Assembly (NCBI GenBank): GCA_000697055.1
Contig: JNDT01001979.1
Span: 1-64,000 of the forward strand
DNA length: 64,000 nucleotides
Origin: Saksenaea vasiformis B4078
Lineage: Eukaryota > Mucoromycota > Mucoromycetes > Mucorales > Saksenaeaceae
Reading direction: 5' to 3'
A program made the position numbers and the translations under genes. Positions 14,729-27,522 of the stretch are shown one piece after another. The notes below the pieces were generated by a model. That model was not told the DNA's origin. It worked only from the letters and a program-made list of their open reading frames with translations, and did not search any database. Each line of letters opens with the position of its first letter. The first letter of the stretch is position 1.

Positions 14729-17700
14729 ATGGATTTTGCTTGGATATCTGACGTCTCGCATACCCGGAAACCTCCGTCTTACTATCCAAAGGTCTCTGCG
14801 GCAACCTCTTCGGCTGCCACACCTTCTGTGGTGTTAAGGTTAGTCAGTGGTTTCACTTCTTTTTTTTTTTTACTTCACTTCCTTTTTGCTTCCTCTTGAC
14901 TGAATCTTGTGTATTTTGAAGGACGCCAGAAGAGTCAGAAGATAACGTTTTGGGCTCCTCACGAGAGTTTTCGGGTCATACAGTATCTTCAACGCTGCGT
15001 CGGCCCCGCGCGGATACGATGCCATCACAGTCTTCTGCATTCCCTTATGCAACTGATGTTTACGCAAATACACCCAACCTGGCAGTCCAGGCCCCATCAG
15101 CAAGACATCGCTCGGGTTCTGTAACACTTCCGTCCGACCGTGTGGATAGTGTATTCGGTACCACCCTGTTCAGCTCCGCGTTCTCATCGTACGAGGCGTC
15201 AAGCCCAATTGACGAAAATACCATCGCAAGCACACTTGCCTCGCTGGGACTCGACGATGAAAATACCCAACAAAGGTCTTCTACACAGACTCAACCATCT
15301 TCCAATGTAGATCAATACCTTCATCCCAGCTCAACACGCAGTCGCTCCTATACCGTCGCAAGTCAAATGCCTGAACATCCTGACATCAGTCGTCTACAAG
15401 GAATGCCGTTTAGCCCATTTTCACCTCAGACCCGTAGCAGCGTCATGCAGCGACCACGCGCCATTAGTCTGGGCATGGCGGATGGAGCCCCATCCATGTC
15501 TTTGCCCAATGCCTTCAGCCCATTTGAAATGGGTTCATTTCAAAGACTTCAGCCTCAGATCAATCAGCTTCATCACCTTCAACAACAACAACAGCAACCG
15601 ATATCGGCAGATCGACGTCCGCTTCGTAACTCCCGTAGCAGTGGCAATTTAGTGGATTTAAACGACGGGTATCGGCCATTTGGACGTATAGCATCGCTCG
15701 ACCAGCTAAGCGATCTTCAAGAATTAAATGCAAAGGTAAAAAAAAAAGTGGATGGAAGAGGTCTCTGTATTTTGGGGATACTTACGTTTAGAGTATGTTT
15801 TAGGACTATTACCTATCTGGTGAAACGTCGAGCGCAATGCCTTCCGGAGCATCGTCCGCGTCTCACGAATCTCCGTCTGCCGCTCCTGCCCAGATACCCT
15901 CTCGCGCTTTGTGGTTGGGAAACATTAACCCATCGCTCAGCGTACCTGATCTCATACAATTGTTTTCCGGCTATGGAACAGTCGAAAGCGCCCGAATCTT
16001 ATCCGACAAAGAATGTGCTTTTGTCAATTTCACGTCCATGGAATCTGCCGTTGCTGCAAAGACAGACTTGGAAACACGTCTGGGAAGTAAGCTGGCAGGC
16101 ACTCCTGTCCGTGTTGGTTTTGGAAAAGCCGATGTCAGTTTAGCTATGGCTCTCACGAACGAAGCCGGTCCAAATGCGCAGGGACCCACACGTGCACTCT
16201 GTAAGTTCTTTTCATGATGTTTCTTTTTATCGACTTGTGTACTTACACATGTTCCCAGGGATTGGTAACATCCCTGCAAACACAAGCCAGGCCCTTCTAC
16301 GAACGTTGTTTCAGCCATTTGGACCGATCGAGTCCGTTCGTGTTCTGTCGCACAAGAACTGTGGCTTCGTCAATTTTGAACACCAGGAAGATGCTGTGCG
16401 TGCCCGGAAGGCCTTGCAGAACAAAGAAATTTTAGGACCCGGAACGGGCGCTGTCCGTATTGGCTTTGCAAAAGTTCCTTCAAGCAACCCTGATGAACCA
16501 GACGACGCAAATGCGCAACAATTGGCATCAGCTCCTGATACCTACCAGGCAACGCAATGGGCCACGGCTATGATGATGACAAGCATGATGATGAATGCAT
16601 CAGGACAACAGCAAACAACTCAACCCAGTCTCTACACAGCTATTGCTGCTGAACGGCAGTTTATTATGCAACAACTTGGCCATACTGTGTCAGATAAAAA
16701 TCAAGGTATGAAAACCCGACAAAACGTCGCTATTCTTCTGACCTTGCTTCTATATGCATCCTTTTTTTAGTGGAACGGGTTCCTTTGAGTTATTGCTCTA
16801 TGATTCCGTCTGTTCCCGAGTTGAGTTCGGACAGAATTCTTGAACCGCTGCGTCTCCGTGAAATGAGAAAGCGATTGGAAAGTGGCCAGGCGTCACAAGA
16901 TGTGGAGAATATTGCGGCGGAGTGTATGGGCGAAATTGTAGAATTATGTAGTGGTACGTTGATTGCATTGACAGGTACGGAAGGATCTAATAATAATTGA
17001 TAGATTACATTGGCAACACAGTCGTACAAAAGCTATTTGAATATTGCAGCGAATCGACGAAACAAGAGATGCTTGAGAAAATTGCTCCTTATTTAGCAGC
17101 CATTGGTGTTCATAAAAATGGCACATGGGCTGCCCAGAAAATCGTTGATTTCGCCAATACACCTGAGCAGGTAAAAGTTCTTTGCAAGTACTGTACAAAA
17201 GTGAACTCACATCTTGCAAAAGATTGAACTGATTCACAAGCACATTGCCCCCTACGTACCATTGCTCCTGTTGGATCAGTTCGGCAACTATGTTGTGCAA
17301 TGCTGTTTGCGCATGGGCCCAGAACACAACCAGTACATTTTTGATGCTATCGTAGACAAGTGCTGGGAGATTGGGCAAGGTCGTTTTGGCGCACGTGCTG
17401 TCCGCGCTATCCTCGAGAATTCGATTGTTACAAAGGAGCAACAGGTAAGCTTTGACGGTGAAGACGAATAAGGGAGTATATACTTATTCGATTGAAATAG
17501 GTTTATGTGGCAGCTGCTATCGTCCAAAATGCTGTTCTGCTTACGACCAATGTCAATGGCACCTTGCTTCTGATTTGGTTTCTGGACACATCGGAACTTC
17601 CGGGACGTTACAGAGTGTTGTGTCCCCGGCTTTTGCCTTACCTTGGCAAACTCTGCATCCATAAATTGGGATCAATGACCGTCTACAAGGTGATTAATCA

Positions 17701-18250
17701 GCAACAAGAACCTGATGCAAGCAATCTTCTTGTGAATGCCATATTCAATGAGCCAACTTTGCTGGACGATGTGTTGCGAGACCAAACAACTCATGGCATT
17801 AGTCTTGTCCAGAAGATCGCAGCCATTCCACATCTAGAACGACGCGACCATGTTATCAAACAAATCAAAGAATCATTGACACAACGACTGAAGGTCCAAC
17901 AGGTTCAGAATTACAAAAAGCTATTGGATGAACTGGATGCACTGCAGTTAGAGGAGAAACCAGCATCGGAAGCTCCAACGTCATCACCATCTGCATCGAG
18001 TGATGAAAACACAAACTCCGAGAGTGTAAGTGACCTACCGTGGATGCAGAACCCGCAGGCTGTTGCAATGATGGCCAATATGTATGCGGCGGCGATGACA
18101 GCGGCGGCAGCAACAATGCAACAACCCCAGCAGCAAGTAGCGGAGCCTTCCGGTCAAACACCGAACATAACTGATCTTCCCCAGTTTGATCGACTGCTTA
18201 AAACACTATTGAAATCACCCAAAGAGAAGAATGAGGAAGACACATTGTGA
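14729..18250 (+). CDS. RRM and Pumilio-repeat RNA-binding protein (JSN1/PUF2-like)
   Basis: Post-transcriptional regulator predicted to bind mRNA 3' UTRs. Eight exons (introns 14839-14921, 15736-15803, 16201-16258, 16706-16770, 16954-17003, 17171-17222, 17445-17500) give 1029 aa. In order: a ~300-residue low-complexity Ser/Pro/Gln region with a poly-Gln run and RPRA and RSRSYT phospho-type motifs; RRM1 (ALWLGNINPSLSVPDLIQLF, ECAFVNF); RRM2 (LWIGNIPANTSQALLRTLF, NCGFVNF); a block of Puf repeats (DYIGNTVVQKLFEYC, HKNGTWAAQKIV, DQFGNYVVQCCLRMG, RFGARAVRAILE, KLGSMTVYKVIN, THGISLVQKI); and an Ala/Met/Gln-rich tail. RRM plus Puf is the architecture of yeast Jsn1/Puf1 and Puf2, which associate with mRNAs for membrane and mitochondrial proteins. 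The start ATG (MDFAWISDVS) is the first in frame after a CT-rich leader. Confidence 0.92.
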
Positions 18251-19372
18251 TATATTCAATTTCTTTTTTTGTATTTAATGATCATTAGATGTAGAGAAAA
18301 CTTAGTTTTTAATTTTCTAGCCAGGCGAACCACAAAGATATACAATTTGTGTGTACATACCACATTTCATTTTGTTTCCATTTTATAGACAAAAAATACA
18401 ATGCTGAAGCATTTTCTATAGTATGTTGAATGTCGTTTGATACGCCATGCACTGGAACACTTTGTCTATTTTCCCGCGCCGCTTTGATGACCGCTTGCAA
18501 CCAAGTAACGGTTTTTATCCTCGTTGAAGATAGTTGCGCAGAGCCCGATCATATTTTGTGCAAGGAGATCATCGTCGGAAGGCTGTATTAACAGATTGCT
18601 TCTCGTCTGATAACCAGGTCTTACTGTCTCTTCTTTGCTTGTGCCATGTATTTCTTTGCGCTGTATATTCGTTGCCGATGCTTGCATTTTATCTATAATG
18701 GAAATATATGTAATGATTGAATCCTTCCTTTCATGATGATCATAAAAGCCTATTTCTAGATACGGAGCTATGTTGGGAAGATCCTCCCAGGGACTTCAAA
18801 GGTAAACTAACTATTTACGCTGCGCACACCGTGGACCTAGGACTCCTGTGGGTGATATCCTGGGCCACCTACCCATAAGAAATCGCAAATCCATGTACAT
18901 AGAGAATCAGTTTATTGCCAAATTTATGTAGTGTACTAATGGTCTCTCTCTAAAACTTGCCTCTGCACGGATTCAGCCAACCATCTTGCACCAATTTCGC
19001 ACTTCCCGAAGATGAAGATTGTTCGAAGTGTGTGACTGCAGTTTATTTGCGTCTCCGGTCCGGACGAACCGCACGGTGCCTGCGTTGGCAGGCAAACATG
19101 ATGGGTGATGGAGAAGATGATAGATCCTTCCTTTTCTCGCATCGTTTGTATGTAATCATAAGAGGATACCATCCCTACGTGTATTTGCGGTATCAGATGG
19201 ATGGAATGATGAAGATAGAAAAAGTTGTCTAACGATTGCGTCTTTTTTTCATTTATCTATTTGCTTTCCTTGACGGGCTTCTTTTTTCCTTGACGACCAT
19301 TCTTCGCTCACACGCATCCATTTATTCGCGCAAAATTCACATTCGAACGTTACGATGACTTAGTTAGTCGAC
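18251..19372. other. Intergenic region between the PUF gene and RPS7
   Basis: 1.1 kb containing one possible small minus-strand gene (18466-18687, listed separately) and the RPS7 promoter. The last 120 bp is strongly pyrimidine-rich, with two TTTCCTTGACG copies near 19266 and 19287, a pattern common at ribosomal-protein promoters. Confidence 0.5.
18466..18687 (-). CDS. Possible small protein of unknown function
   Basis: A 73-codon uninterrupted frame. It has balanced, protein-like composition: a basic N-terminal half (IQRKEIHGTSKEETVRPGYQ), an acidic centre (PSDDDLLAQNMIGL) and a GHQSGAGK end. It is convergent to the PUF gene 3' end. No family is recognised. It could be a genuine small ORF or a chance frame; the absence of a splice-linked neighbour and of homology evidence keeps confidence low. 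Confidence 0.3.
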   Translation of the reverse strand: MQASATNIQRKEIHGTSKEETVRPGYQTRSNLLIQPSDDDLLAQNMIGLCATIFNEDKNRYLVASGHQSGAGK

Positions 19373-20142
19373 ATGGCTTCTCAAAAGATTGCAAAGACCG
19401 CCGGTGCTGCACCCGCTGATGAGTTTGAACTCACCGTTGCCCAAGCCCTTGTGGATTTGGAAAACAATGTCGCTGAATTGAAGAAGGACTTGCGTCCCCT
19501 TCAGATCTCTGCTGCCAAGGAGGTGAGGAAGAAAAAGAAAAGGAGACAGGAAGGAGGTACTGACCTGTCCTTTCTTTATTTAGCTTGAGATTGGTGGTGG
19601 TAAGAAGGCCATTGTCATCTTCGTCCCTGTCCCCGCCCTCAAGGCCTTCCACAAGATCCAGGCCAGGTATGTAACACGCACTGTGACTTTTGAGATGGGG
19701 TAAAACTTACCTGGTTACTTGTGATAGACTTACCCGTGAATTGGAGAAGAAGTTCTCTGACCGCCACGTCGTCTTTGTTGCCCAGCGCCGCATCTTGGCC
19801 AAGCCTGGCCGTCGCTCCAACGCCAAGCAGCCCCGTCCCAGAAGCCGTACCTTGACTGCCGTCCACGACGCTATCTTGGAAGACTTGGTCCACCCTACCG
19901 AGATCGTTGGTAAGCGTACCCGCGTCAAGGTCGATGGTTCCAAGACCATCAAGGTGTAAGTTGCCCTTTCTTAGCTGATAATAAGGAACAAACGATACTG
20001 ATCTCGATTGTATTTCTTTAGCTTCCTCGATACCAAGGATGCCACCGCTCTTGAGTACAAGCTTGACACCTTCTCCGCTGTCTACAGAAAGCTCACCGGC
20101 AAGGACGTCGTCTTTGAGTTCCCTGCTAGCGTTGACTTTTAA
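19373..20142 (+). CDS. RPS7: 40S ribosomal protein eS7
   Basis: Structural protein of the small ribosomal subunit. Four exons (introns 19523-19583, 19667-19727, 19956-20021) give 193 aa, the usual size. Typical sequence includes [70 protein letters not shown] and a C terminus ending FEFPASVDF. Codon use is strongly biased to C-ending codons (GTC, ATC, AAG), unlike flanking genes, as expected for high expression. The three introns and pyrimidine-rich promoter fit a ribosomal-protein gene. The start codon follows a CT-rich leader directly. Confidence 0.97.
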
Positions 20143-20995
20143 AAAAATCCCCAAACTTTCTTGAGCAAAGTCCTAATAAAAAAAAGGTTGTAAGTTTTGT
20201 CCAAAAAGGTGGTGAATTCATGGCGGAAATTTTTGTTTTCTGGATTTCCGTTGCGATGTTGCGTCAGTTTTAAGTCAACTTGACGTTCCTCCAGACGAAC
20301 TTTGTACTAAGAAATAGTTTCCAATGTCTGTATTGGCGCACTGCGCTTTATGATGCGTGCTGTGTCAGGGGTCGATCTCGTTATCTGACACAGAAAATGC
20401 TCCAGAGAACGGGAAGTGATGGGTGTTTAAAGGACAACTTCGCACATTTCACTCGCCTTCAATTATTTGACGTGTCAGCTACCTTCATAGATCCAATGCA
20501 GAGAAAAACTCTGATAAACGAAAGCCCATAGATGTATAATGTGCGAAGGTTATCTATGGCTCCAATGTCCGAGCATGAGTGTAGGAGGATCAAGTACGAT
20601 ATGCAATGCGCTTGATGAAAGTGATCTTTACGACAGCAAATATCGATCATTAATGTCATGCCTTTGTAAATGCGTAAATCTTGGAAAAAAACTACACCCA
20701 GGCACGAGCGGCAGGATACCTGGGGTTGAAGTAGAAGATATCAACGTACGGTTTCATTTCCTAACTATGAGATATGTTATATGCCGCTGTAAGAAGTTCT
20801 GTGTCCATTGAAACGGCTAAATTCATGTAAGTAACACATGATCTTTGTACATAATCCCTACGCCGAGTACGTTTGTTTGTTTTTCTTTTCAGAGCAACAT
20901 TGGTCCTGTCGGGGTGCAAAATTTATTTCATGTGAAGAATGGGAAAAATAACCAACATTCTTTCATCTTCTGTTTTCTACTGTTACCTAATCATT
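20143..20995. other. Intergenic region, no gene seen
   Basis: 850 bp between RPS7 and the aldo-keto reductase gene, both on the plus strand. Short ORFs (for example 20539-20811) show no motif. The region just before 20996 is T-rich and probably the reductase promoter and leader. Confidence 0.5.
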
Positions 20996-22291
20996 ATGTC
21001 TATCAAACGTATTATCTTAGGGTACGTCTCTCTCTTTCTATTTTCAAACATGTAACTAAGAAAAAGCCTCCAATTCTAGCACAGCTGTCATGGGCAAACA
21101 AGGTGCGCATGCTCGTATTACGGATAAATCCGAGGTTGAAAAGATCTTGGATGTTTTTGCGAGTTATGGTTATAAGGAAATTGGTCCGTATACCATGTAA
21201 GGATCCAAAGTCCCTACTCATGGCTGGGTAGACACATCGCGGGTGTATTCCGAAGGAACGTCTGAAGAGATCCTCCGTGAAGTCGGAGCACCCCAACGAT
21301 TTCATGTGTCGACGAAAATTTTGCCGGTGCAACCAGGAGACCATCAACCTGAAAAACTGCGCAAGACAGTAAGAGCATCTCTTGAAGCGCTTGGCGTCAC
21401 CAAGGTGCCCATTTTGTATCTACATGCTCCGGTATGCTTTCTGAAACGATAAGAAATTGTACATCAACGGTTATGTCTTTAGGATATGGCAACTCCGTTT
21501 GAACAAACGATGAAGGGAATTCAAGCGCTGTATGAAGAAGGCATGTTTGATGAGGTAATTGAAAGAAGCGGAGAAAGGCGTTCATGGGATATATATGCAT
21601 ATATTCAGTTTGGCCTATCGAACTTTGCTGTTCACCAAGTTGTTGAAGTTTGCATGTTGGCAAAGCACCATGGTTGGATATCCCCAACCGTGTATGAGGG
21701 CATGTACAATGCCATCTCCCGTACAGCAGAACTTGACCTATTTCCCGCCTTGGACCGATTTAATATAAGGTTTTATGCTTTTAGCCCATTGATTGGCGGC
21801 CTCCTGGATCCTTCTCTCTCCTTGACGGCACCTGTACCCAAAGGTTCGCAGTTTGATCCAGAGACACCGGTGGGTCAAATGTAAGCACAACTGCACTACG
21901 CTGTCTGATCTATGTTTATGTAAGCCGTATTTACCTATGCTTACCTTAGGTATCGCGCGCGCTATTGGAACAAAACCTATTTCGATGCCGTCGGTGAAAT
22001 CCGCAAATCAGTCGCCAAGTTCAGCATGAGCCCCTACGAAGCGGCTATGCGGTGGATAGTGCATCATTCAAAATTAAATGCTGCACGTAGCGATGGTATC
22101 ATTAGTACTAATAATAATATCATGCCGCTCATTGCCTCTATCTAGGTATTATCATCGGTGGCTCAAATTTGCAGGAAATAGCAACCAATTTGGAGAACAC
22201 TGCTAAAGGGCCTTTGCCTGATGAAATAGTGGATGTATTTGAAAAAGCGTGGGAAGCAGTAGCAGGAAAATGTGGCCCATACTACCTGTAA
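20996..22291 (+). CDS. Aldo-keto reductase (AKR7 / aflatoxin-aldehyde-reductase-like)
   Basis: NADPH-dependent reductase of aldehydes. Seven exons (introns 21022-21079, 21184-21231, 21432-21482, 21555-21608, 21881-21949, 22096-22145) give 321 aa. The catalytic tetrad is visible: Asp44 and Tyr49 in EIDTSRVYSEG, Lys72 in VSTKILPV and His108 in LYLHAPD. The barrel continues with FGLSNFAVHQVVE, FYAFSPLIGGLL and the cofactor-binding IIIGGSNLQEI. The short EGT/SEE spacing after the Tyr and the YRARYWN segment match the AKR7 branch. The second exon starts inside the first beta strand (GTAVMGKQG), so the start at 20996 (MSIKRIILG) is well placed. It ends 13 bp from the oppositely transcribed kelch gene, so the two 3' UTRs must overlap. 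The substrate is unknown. Confidence 0.93.
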
Positions 22292-22304
22292 ATAATTGAT
22301 CTAT

Positions 22305-24561
22305 CTATGCATCCTCCAGTTTCGCATAACTTTGTGGTGATGCCATTCGTTGAGCGCTGCTATGCACAGCTCCCCTTCCTTCTCCTCCCTGCAACATTGC
22401 ACTATTCGGTGTTTCATGACTCATCCCGCGTAACCGGTCCCATACTTCCAAATGATGGGTCATTGGCTGTTGATCTGCAGGATTTCCTTTGTCTTGTTGT
22501 ACGTCCTGCTCCCATTGAACCTGGTCCGTCGCTGCGTACGTCTGAGTATCTGCATGCGTGGTCTCATTGTCAGCATAGACAAACATTGGGTGGTTGTTAT
22601 TGTTATTGTTATTGTTATTGTCACGTTGAATATTTGTGTTTGCGACAGCGGATAGCGTCATTTTATCAGACTGCGGTCGTGTAAATGTGCTTGGGACCCA
22701 TCGGGGATTAGGTTCACTTGCGTTTTTCCGTAACTGTCGGATATAATACAATAAACCTCCGGCAAGACAAGCAAAGAGCACCAGCAAACCCAGCCCAATG
22801 CCCAGACCTTTTGCCTTTGTGTCATCCGCACTTCCAGGATTTGATATGACAGTGGGATCGTACGGTAAGCCATTAACACGTCCATTGCCACCTTCACCGT
22901 CGGTGTTGGGTATATTTGGAAATTCGAAACGACATCCAGGATCCGCAGCGTTTGCAGGGGATTCTTCTTCTTGTGGCGGTATCCGATCGACCCAGTTCCA
23001 TGTAGTCATATCCAGTATATCCACATGGTTCGTGTATGTCCTTCCGAATTGCTTGCTATAATCTATGAAACCTGTTGCAAAACAGCGTTGTTAGGCCTGC
23101 TTTTCGATTCCTTTTTCGCCTTACCCATCATGACCAGCATGTAGTTTCCATAGGTAATTGCTTGATGTCCTACGCGACCCAGAGGCGGTTTTCCGCCCGT
23201 ATTTATTTTGGACCATGCCAGAGTACATGTGTTGAGCCTATAAACATCTTGCGTCGCATCAAATTTGTATCGATCATCAGCATTCTGACCGCCGAAAATG
23301 ATAATTGATTTTCGATCAGGTGCTTTTAAAAAAAAAAAAAACGTTTAGCTAATAAATTCCGTCATGATGCTCTCTTACCAACTGTTGCTGAGAAGCTGGA
23401 TACTTGCTGTTAATTTAGTTTAGGTGATACATTTAATTTTTACTGTACCTTAATTTCGGAGGTGGGACATCACCAATTGTCGCCATGCTTACGCTCCTCT
23501 TTTCTACCGTATCGAACACTAGCAGTAACTGATTAAATAAATGGTTCTAAAATAGTAGGAAAGCTTACCAAGTACACTTTGGAAATCTGCGGCATGGATA
23601 ATCCAAGAATGATCAGTGGCGTTGGCCACGGCGGTTTTGCCACCCAAGATAAATAGGCGATTTTCGCTAACATAGACAAATTTAGAACTGCATGATAGGC
23701 TATGCTAGACAGTTACATTAAGCTGGCCGTGTGACCAAATCGTGCAGGTCGCTGGCCCCATGTATTACGAACCATTGGCCAATTCCATGAGAACGAAGAT
23801 GTATTGAAGCTGTAGAATTCGTTGTACTAAAACGTTTGGACATTAGATCTAGATACAATGGTACCTATACATGCAGGTGGTAGTGGCACTTACGTATAGT
23901 TCTTGGCCATTTCTCCATTCCGCTTGTGTCATACGGCCGCCATAGAACCACACTTCACCAGTAGTCGCATCAAGCGTTGCTGACATTTGTGAACGTACAT
24001 GAGGCGTTTTTCCCCAAACATTGGCTAGTTTCAGGAGTTAACGTACCGGATAGCAAAAAAAAAAAAAACAAAAACAAAAACAAAAAGGGGGATATCAATT
24101 AACTTACGATGCTGCCACTGGTTTGTACTCGTGTTGTAAAGGGCCATTCTTTCCATTTGCATGCTAACACTATCACCAGCTTGTGTACAAATACTATTGT
24201 CTGTACAACGAAACGCAACACCATAGAAGTAGGGTTGGAATTCGGCTGGGATCGCTTCCGTGGTGTTAGTTGTCCTCCAGGGTAAACAAGTGGAAGTGTC
24301 CAGCCCATGTGTCAAATCCAATGACCAGATGTTTATGTTCTGTAAAATGAATAGCTGGTTAGGCTTTCTTCATAACGAGAAAACCCCTTTTCACCTTACC
24401 CGGCTCCCACCGGCAAGATATACGCTATTGTGTACGGTGACAGCTGAGAAGTCTGAATAGTTTATAGGAGCGACACAAGCATCTTGAGCCTGAACTAATT
24501 GTGTGAAGAATAAAACGGAACCGATCTCAATTATGCGCCGCACATTCTGTAAAATGGACAT
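22305..24561 (-). CDS. Kelch-repeat single-pass membrane protein
   Basis: Predicted secreted/membrane beta-propeller protein. Nine exons (introns 24340-24399, 24025-24107, 23827-23893, 23667-23716, 23519-23568, 23396-23448, 23323-23378, 23072-23124) give 594 aa. An N-terminal signal (MSILQNVRRIIEIGSVLFF) is followed by kelch-type blades: VYLAGGSR, GEVWFYGGR, RFGHTASLI, NRLFILGGKT, KSIIIFGGQNADD and RVGHQAITYG. A transmembrane segment (GLGIGLGLLVLFACLAGGLLYYI) precedes a cytoplasmic tail with a run of ten Asn codons (22591-22622) and Gln-rich stretches. One exon (23379-23395) is only 17 nt, yet it is required to join PPPKL to TVAPDRKS in frame. Fungal proteins of this layout are mostly uncharacterised; adhesion or wall contact is possible. 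The splice chain is fully in frame. Confidence 0.87.
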
Positions 24562-27522
24562 TGGCAAGCAAGCAAATGAAACAAAGGAAACAAAGGAAGA
24601 AAATGGTAAAAATAGTTTAAAATAGAAATGGTAAAAATATACGTTTTGAAGATATCTATTGTCAAGTTACTGCACTCGGAGCTTTCAATCCAGTTCAAAA
24701 TGGTAACACGATCTACAGTTTTTCCGCTGCTTCCGGCAAATGCCTGTTCCCCTTTCTTTAGTTTTATTGGCCGCCAACCTTAAGCGCCTGAAGACATTTC
24801 TCCAAATACTCTTAAATCGTAACCTGAGCGACGCACAAAAATGGAAAGTTAAAAGCAGTAATGCTAATGGATCCATAAGTTATCATTATTGTAACTTATT
24901 CAATTAACCTTTGTAATTCACATGCTGATGATGGACTCTAAGGAAAAAAAGAAAAGGAGAAGCGGACATGGCATACACAAGGTACAGAAACCAAAAAGAA
25001 GAAATTGTATTGGTGGTGTGTGGGACAGAAAGGAGGGTACCAAAAAAAATGCTTTTTAAAGAAACGGAGAACTAAATTTTTTGTAGGCGAAACGTTCCGG
25101 AGAATCCGACCACTGGTTCTTACAGAAAAGAATTGCGACGTAAAGGAGAGCTTGGAACTGATGAGACATGTGCGCCAATCATTATCTATCGTGAATGAAT
25201 ACCTTGCAACTGTCAACAAGAAGCAATTGAGATCACTGCTGATCGCACCGACTTATTTAAGAAAGAATCATATTAAATTTGATAAATGCATGTAAAGCAG
25301 GTGAGTATGTCGTCTTGCTGGCCCACGACAGCAAACGCCAACAACTACATATAACTGTCAAGTCACCACAATGGATTATTGCGGAAGAAACAAGGGAGAA
25401 GCAGCACATACCATGTGTGACAAAGCATCTGATGCATGAAGAAATAGCTACACACCTCAGATTGCTTTGAGCCTTATTAGTTTATGCCACTACCACATAA
25501 ATGACAACTTTATGTGCCAGAGGTGTAATCTTTTGGACTAGAAAGCGTCCAAACGGACGAACCTGTCATTGGTGTAGCCTTTTTTCAACATGTAGTACGG
25601 GGAAAAAGTGCAATGGATCAAGATCAAAGTACGCACCAAAGTGAACGTTTGGGAATAATAAAATACTAGCTATGCAGAGAGATATTAGCCAAAGAGTAGG
25701 AAAAAGTTAAAATAGATCTTATTACCATGTTTTAGGAAAATCCGTGACCATGTGGAGCCTTTCCTCTCTTAGTCTCAGTCGATTCTCAATACCTACCAAG
25801 GACGATAGGACCTGAAGTCCTTTTCGTTTAGAATCCTTATTTATGGATGGTCAATTACCGCTTTTATGGGTGTGCTTTAAAGAGCTTCCTGTACATTTCA
25901 CTTCAGCAATTATTCGCACGTTTTTTCCGTCAAAAAATTTAAAACTCATTTCCTTTGAATTTCAGTGTGTCGTATGACGATGAAGGATTTGCCAAGAAAC
26001 GTACCAAATTTCTGAATGTGTCACGTTCATTCTCAGACATATTGCCTGCTGTTACGATAAGTATTGAGTGCATAGCTGACATGATCACATTACATCTGTC
26101 ATTGAATAAGGTTGACTTGGTCAATTCCAAGGACTTTTGGTGCACAGCTTCAGGGCGACTTTTAGAGCTCGTGCACTGCTGTTTCCTAGATCTGTCACTA
26201 CTACGTCCTTCTTTATGTGTGTGCAAGGCCCTAAAGGAATGGATATCATTTCCGTACCCCAGCTCAAGTGCACAGTATCGATGGCCTGGTGCATTCTTAC
26301 ACCAATTTTTTGGTGTCCTTCTTGGCAAATTAGGAAATGTCATAGTTATTGGCGTGTATAAATTGCAAGACTTTGATTCGTCAGTCCACTTTCCGTCTTC
26401 AACGTGTCGAAATGCTAGATTCCTCTCCAACACGAACAGCCGTAATTATGTTTCTTATGCTAGTCGCTTCTCTTTTCCCAAAATAGGAGATACATCTTCT
26501 GTCATTCGTTCATAGCACAGAACGTCAATGATGCTCAGCGCTGATTTTATTCGATGGTGAAAGGGGGAACTTATCTACAGTACAATCTATTTAGCATGAT
26601 CACCCCTGGCGATTTGATTTGATGCCCGGTGCGTTTCAACTTTTAGATAAGGAAATCGGAGACAACCCAACGCATTCGCTATGGTTGTGTCTTACTGCGG
26701 TAATAACAACTAGACTGAACGACCACCCGAGCGTAGTGGTACGGCTTGCTCCTGCTCTTTCCTCAACATTGAACAATGGACTACTATCTAAAAAAAAAGA
26801 GCGCCGGATACCGAGTCTCGTCGGCTGTTGTTCATAGGCGGTTAACGTATAACCGCATGAATGGGGTAAACTCGTGTTGGAACACCTTGTCTGAGAATGA
26901 ATTAAGCGGAGACGAGGCAACACCCACCTTCGTCCACCTCCTTGGGTAAAATCGTTTCGTTTCATTTTGTGACTGACGAACAGCAGCATACTATCTGCTG
27001 ACTACTCGAAGACATATAGCGTAATAGCATCCAGGAAGAGCAGCTGGTCCTGTTGTCGTGGACTTTACACGTTTATAGCAGAAAGATCCTGAAATGCTGC
27101 AGTGACACCGAAAGCGCAAGTAGTGACTTCGGCAGAAGAAGACACGGGGTTTTAAATTATTCACTTGGTTGGAAGAAAACCAGGTCAGATCATCCCAAAA
27201 ATAGAAATTTGTAAAGGGAGTCCAGAACCTTGGTTGTGTTTTTTGAAAGAACTAGAGAACGGAGATTGTCTTGTCATTTTATTGAAAAAGGACAAGCGAG
27301 AATAGGGTGGGGGCGTAGTACTCCTTTCATGAGATCCACATATGGTAGCTATGCTTCACATGGCAGATTGTTGCACAATAATTGGGAACGATACAATGGG
27401 AGATGGGTCTTTCCTAATCCGGTTTAGCGCGCTCGCGAGGCAGATCGTCAAACAGTCAAAAGAAAACAGGGTGCATGCCATTTAATTTTTTCTTTTTCTT
27501 TTCTTCCTTTCTATAATTCAAT
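24562..27522. other. Intergenic region with ambiguous long ORFs
   Basis: Almost 3 kb without a recognised gene. At 25939-26515 both strands are open for a long distance: 186 codons on plus and 164 codons on minus. The minus frame has the more protein-like composition (CKNAPGHRYCALELGYGN, NMSENERDTFRNLVRFLANP), but no splice partner or family was recognised. It may be a remnant of a repeated gene. The 27230-27522 segment includes the pyrimidine-rich promoter of the next gene. Confidence 0.4.
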
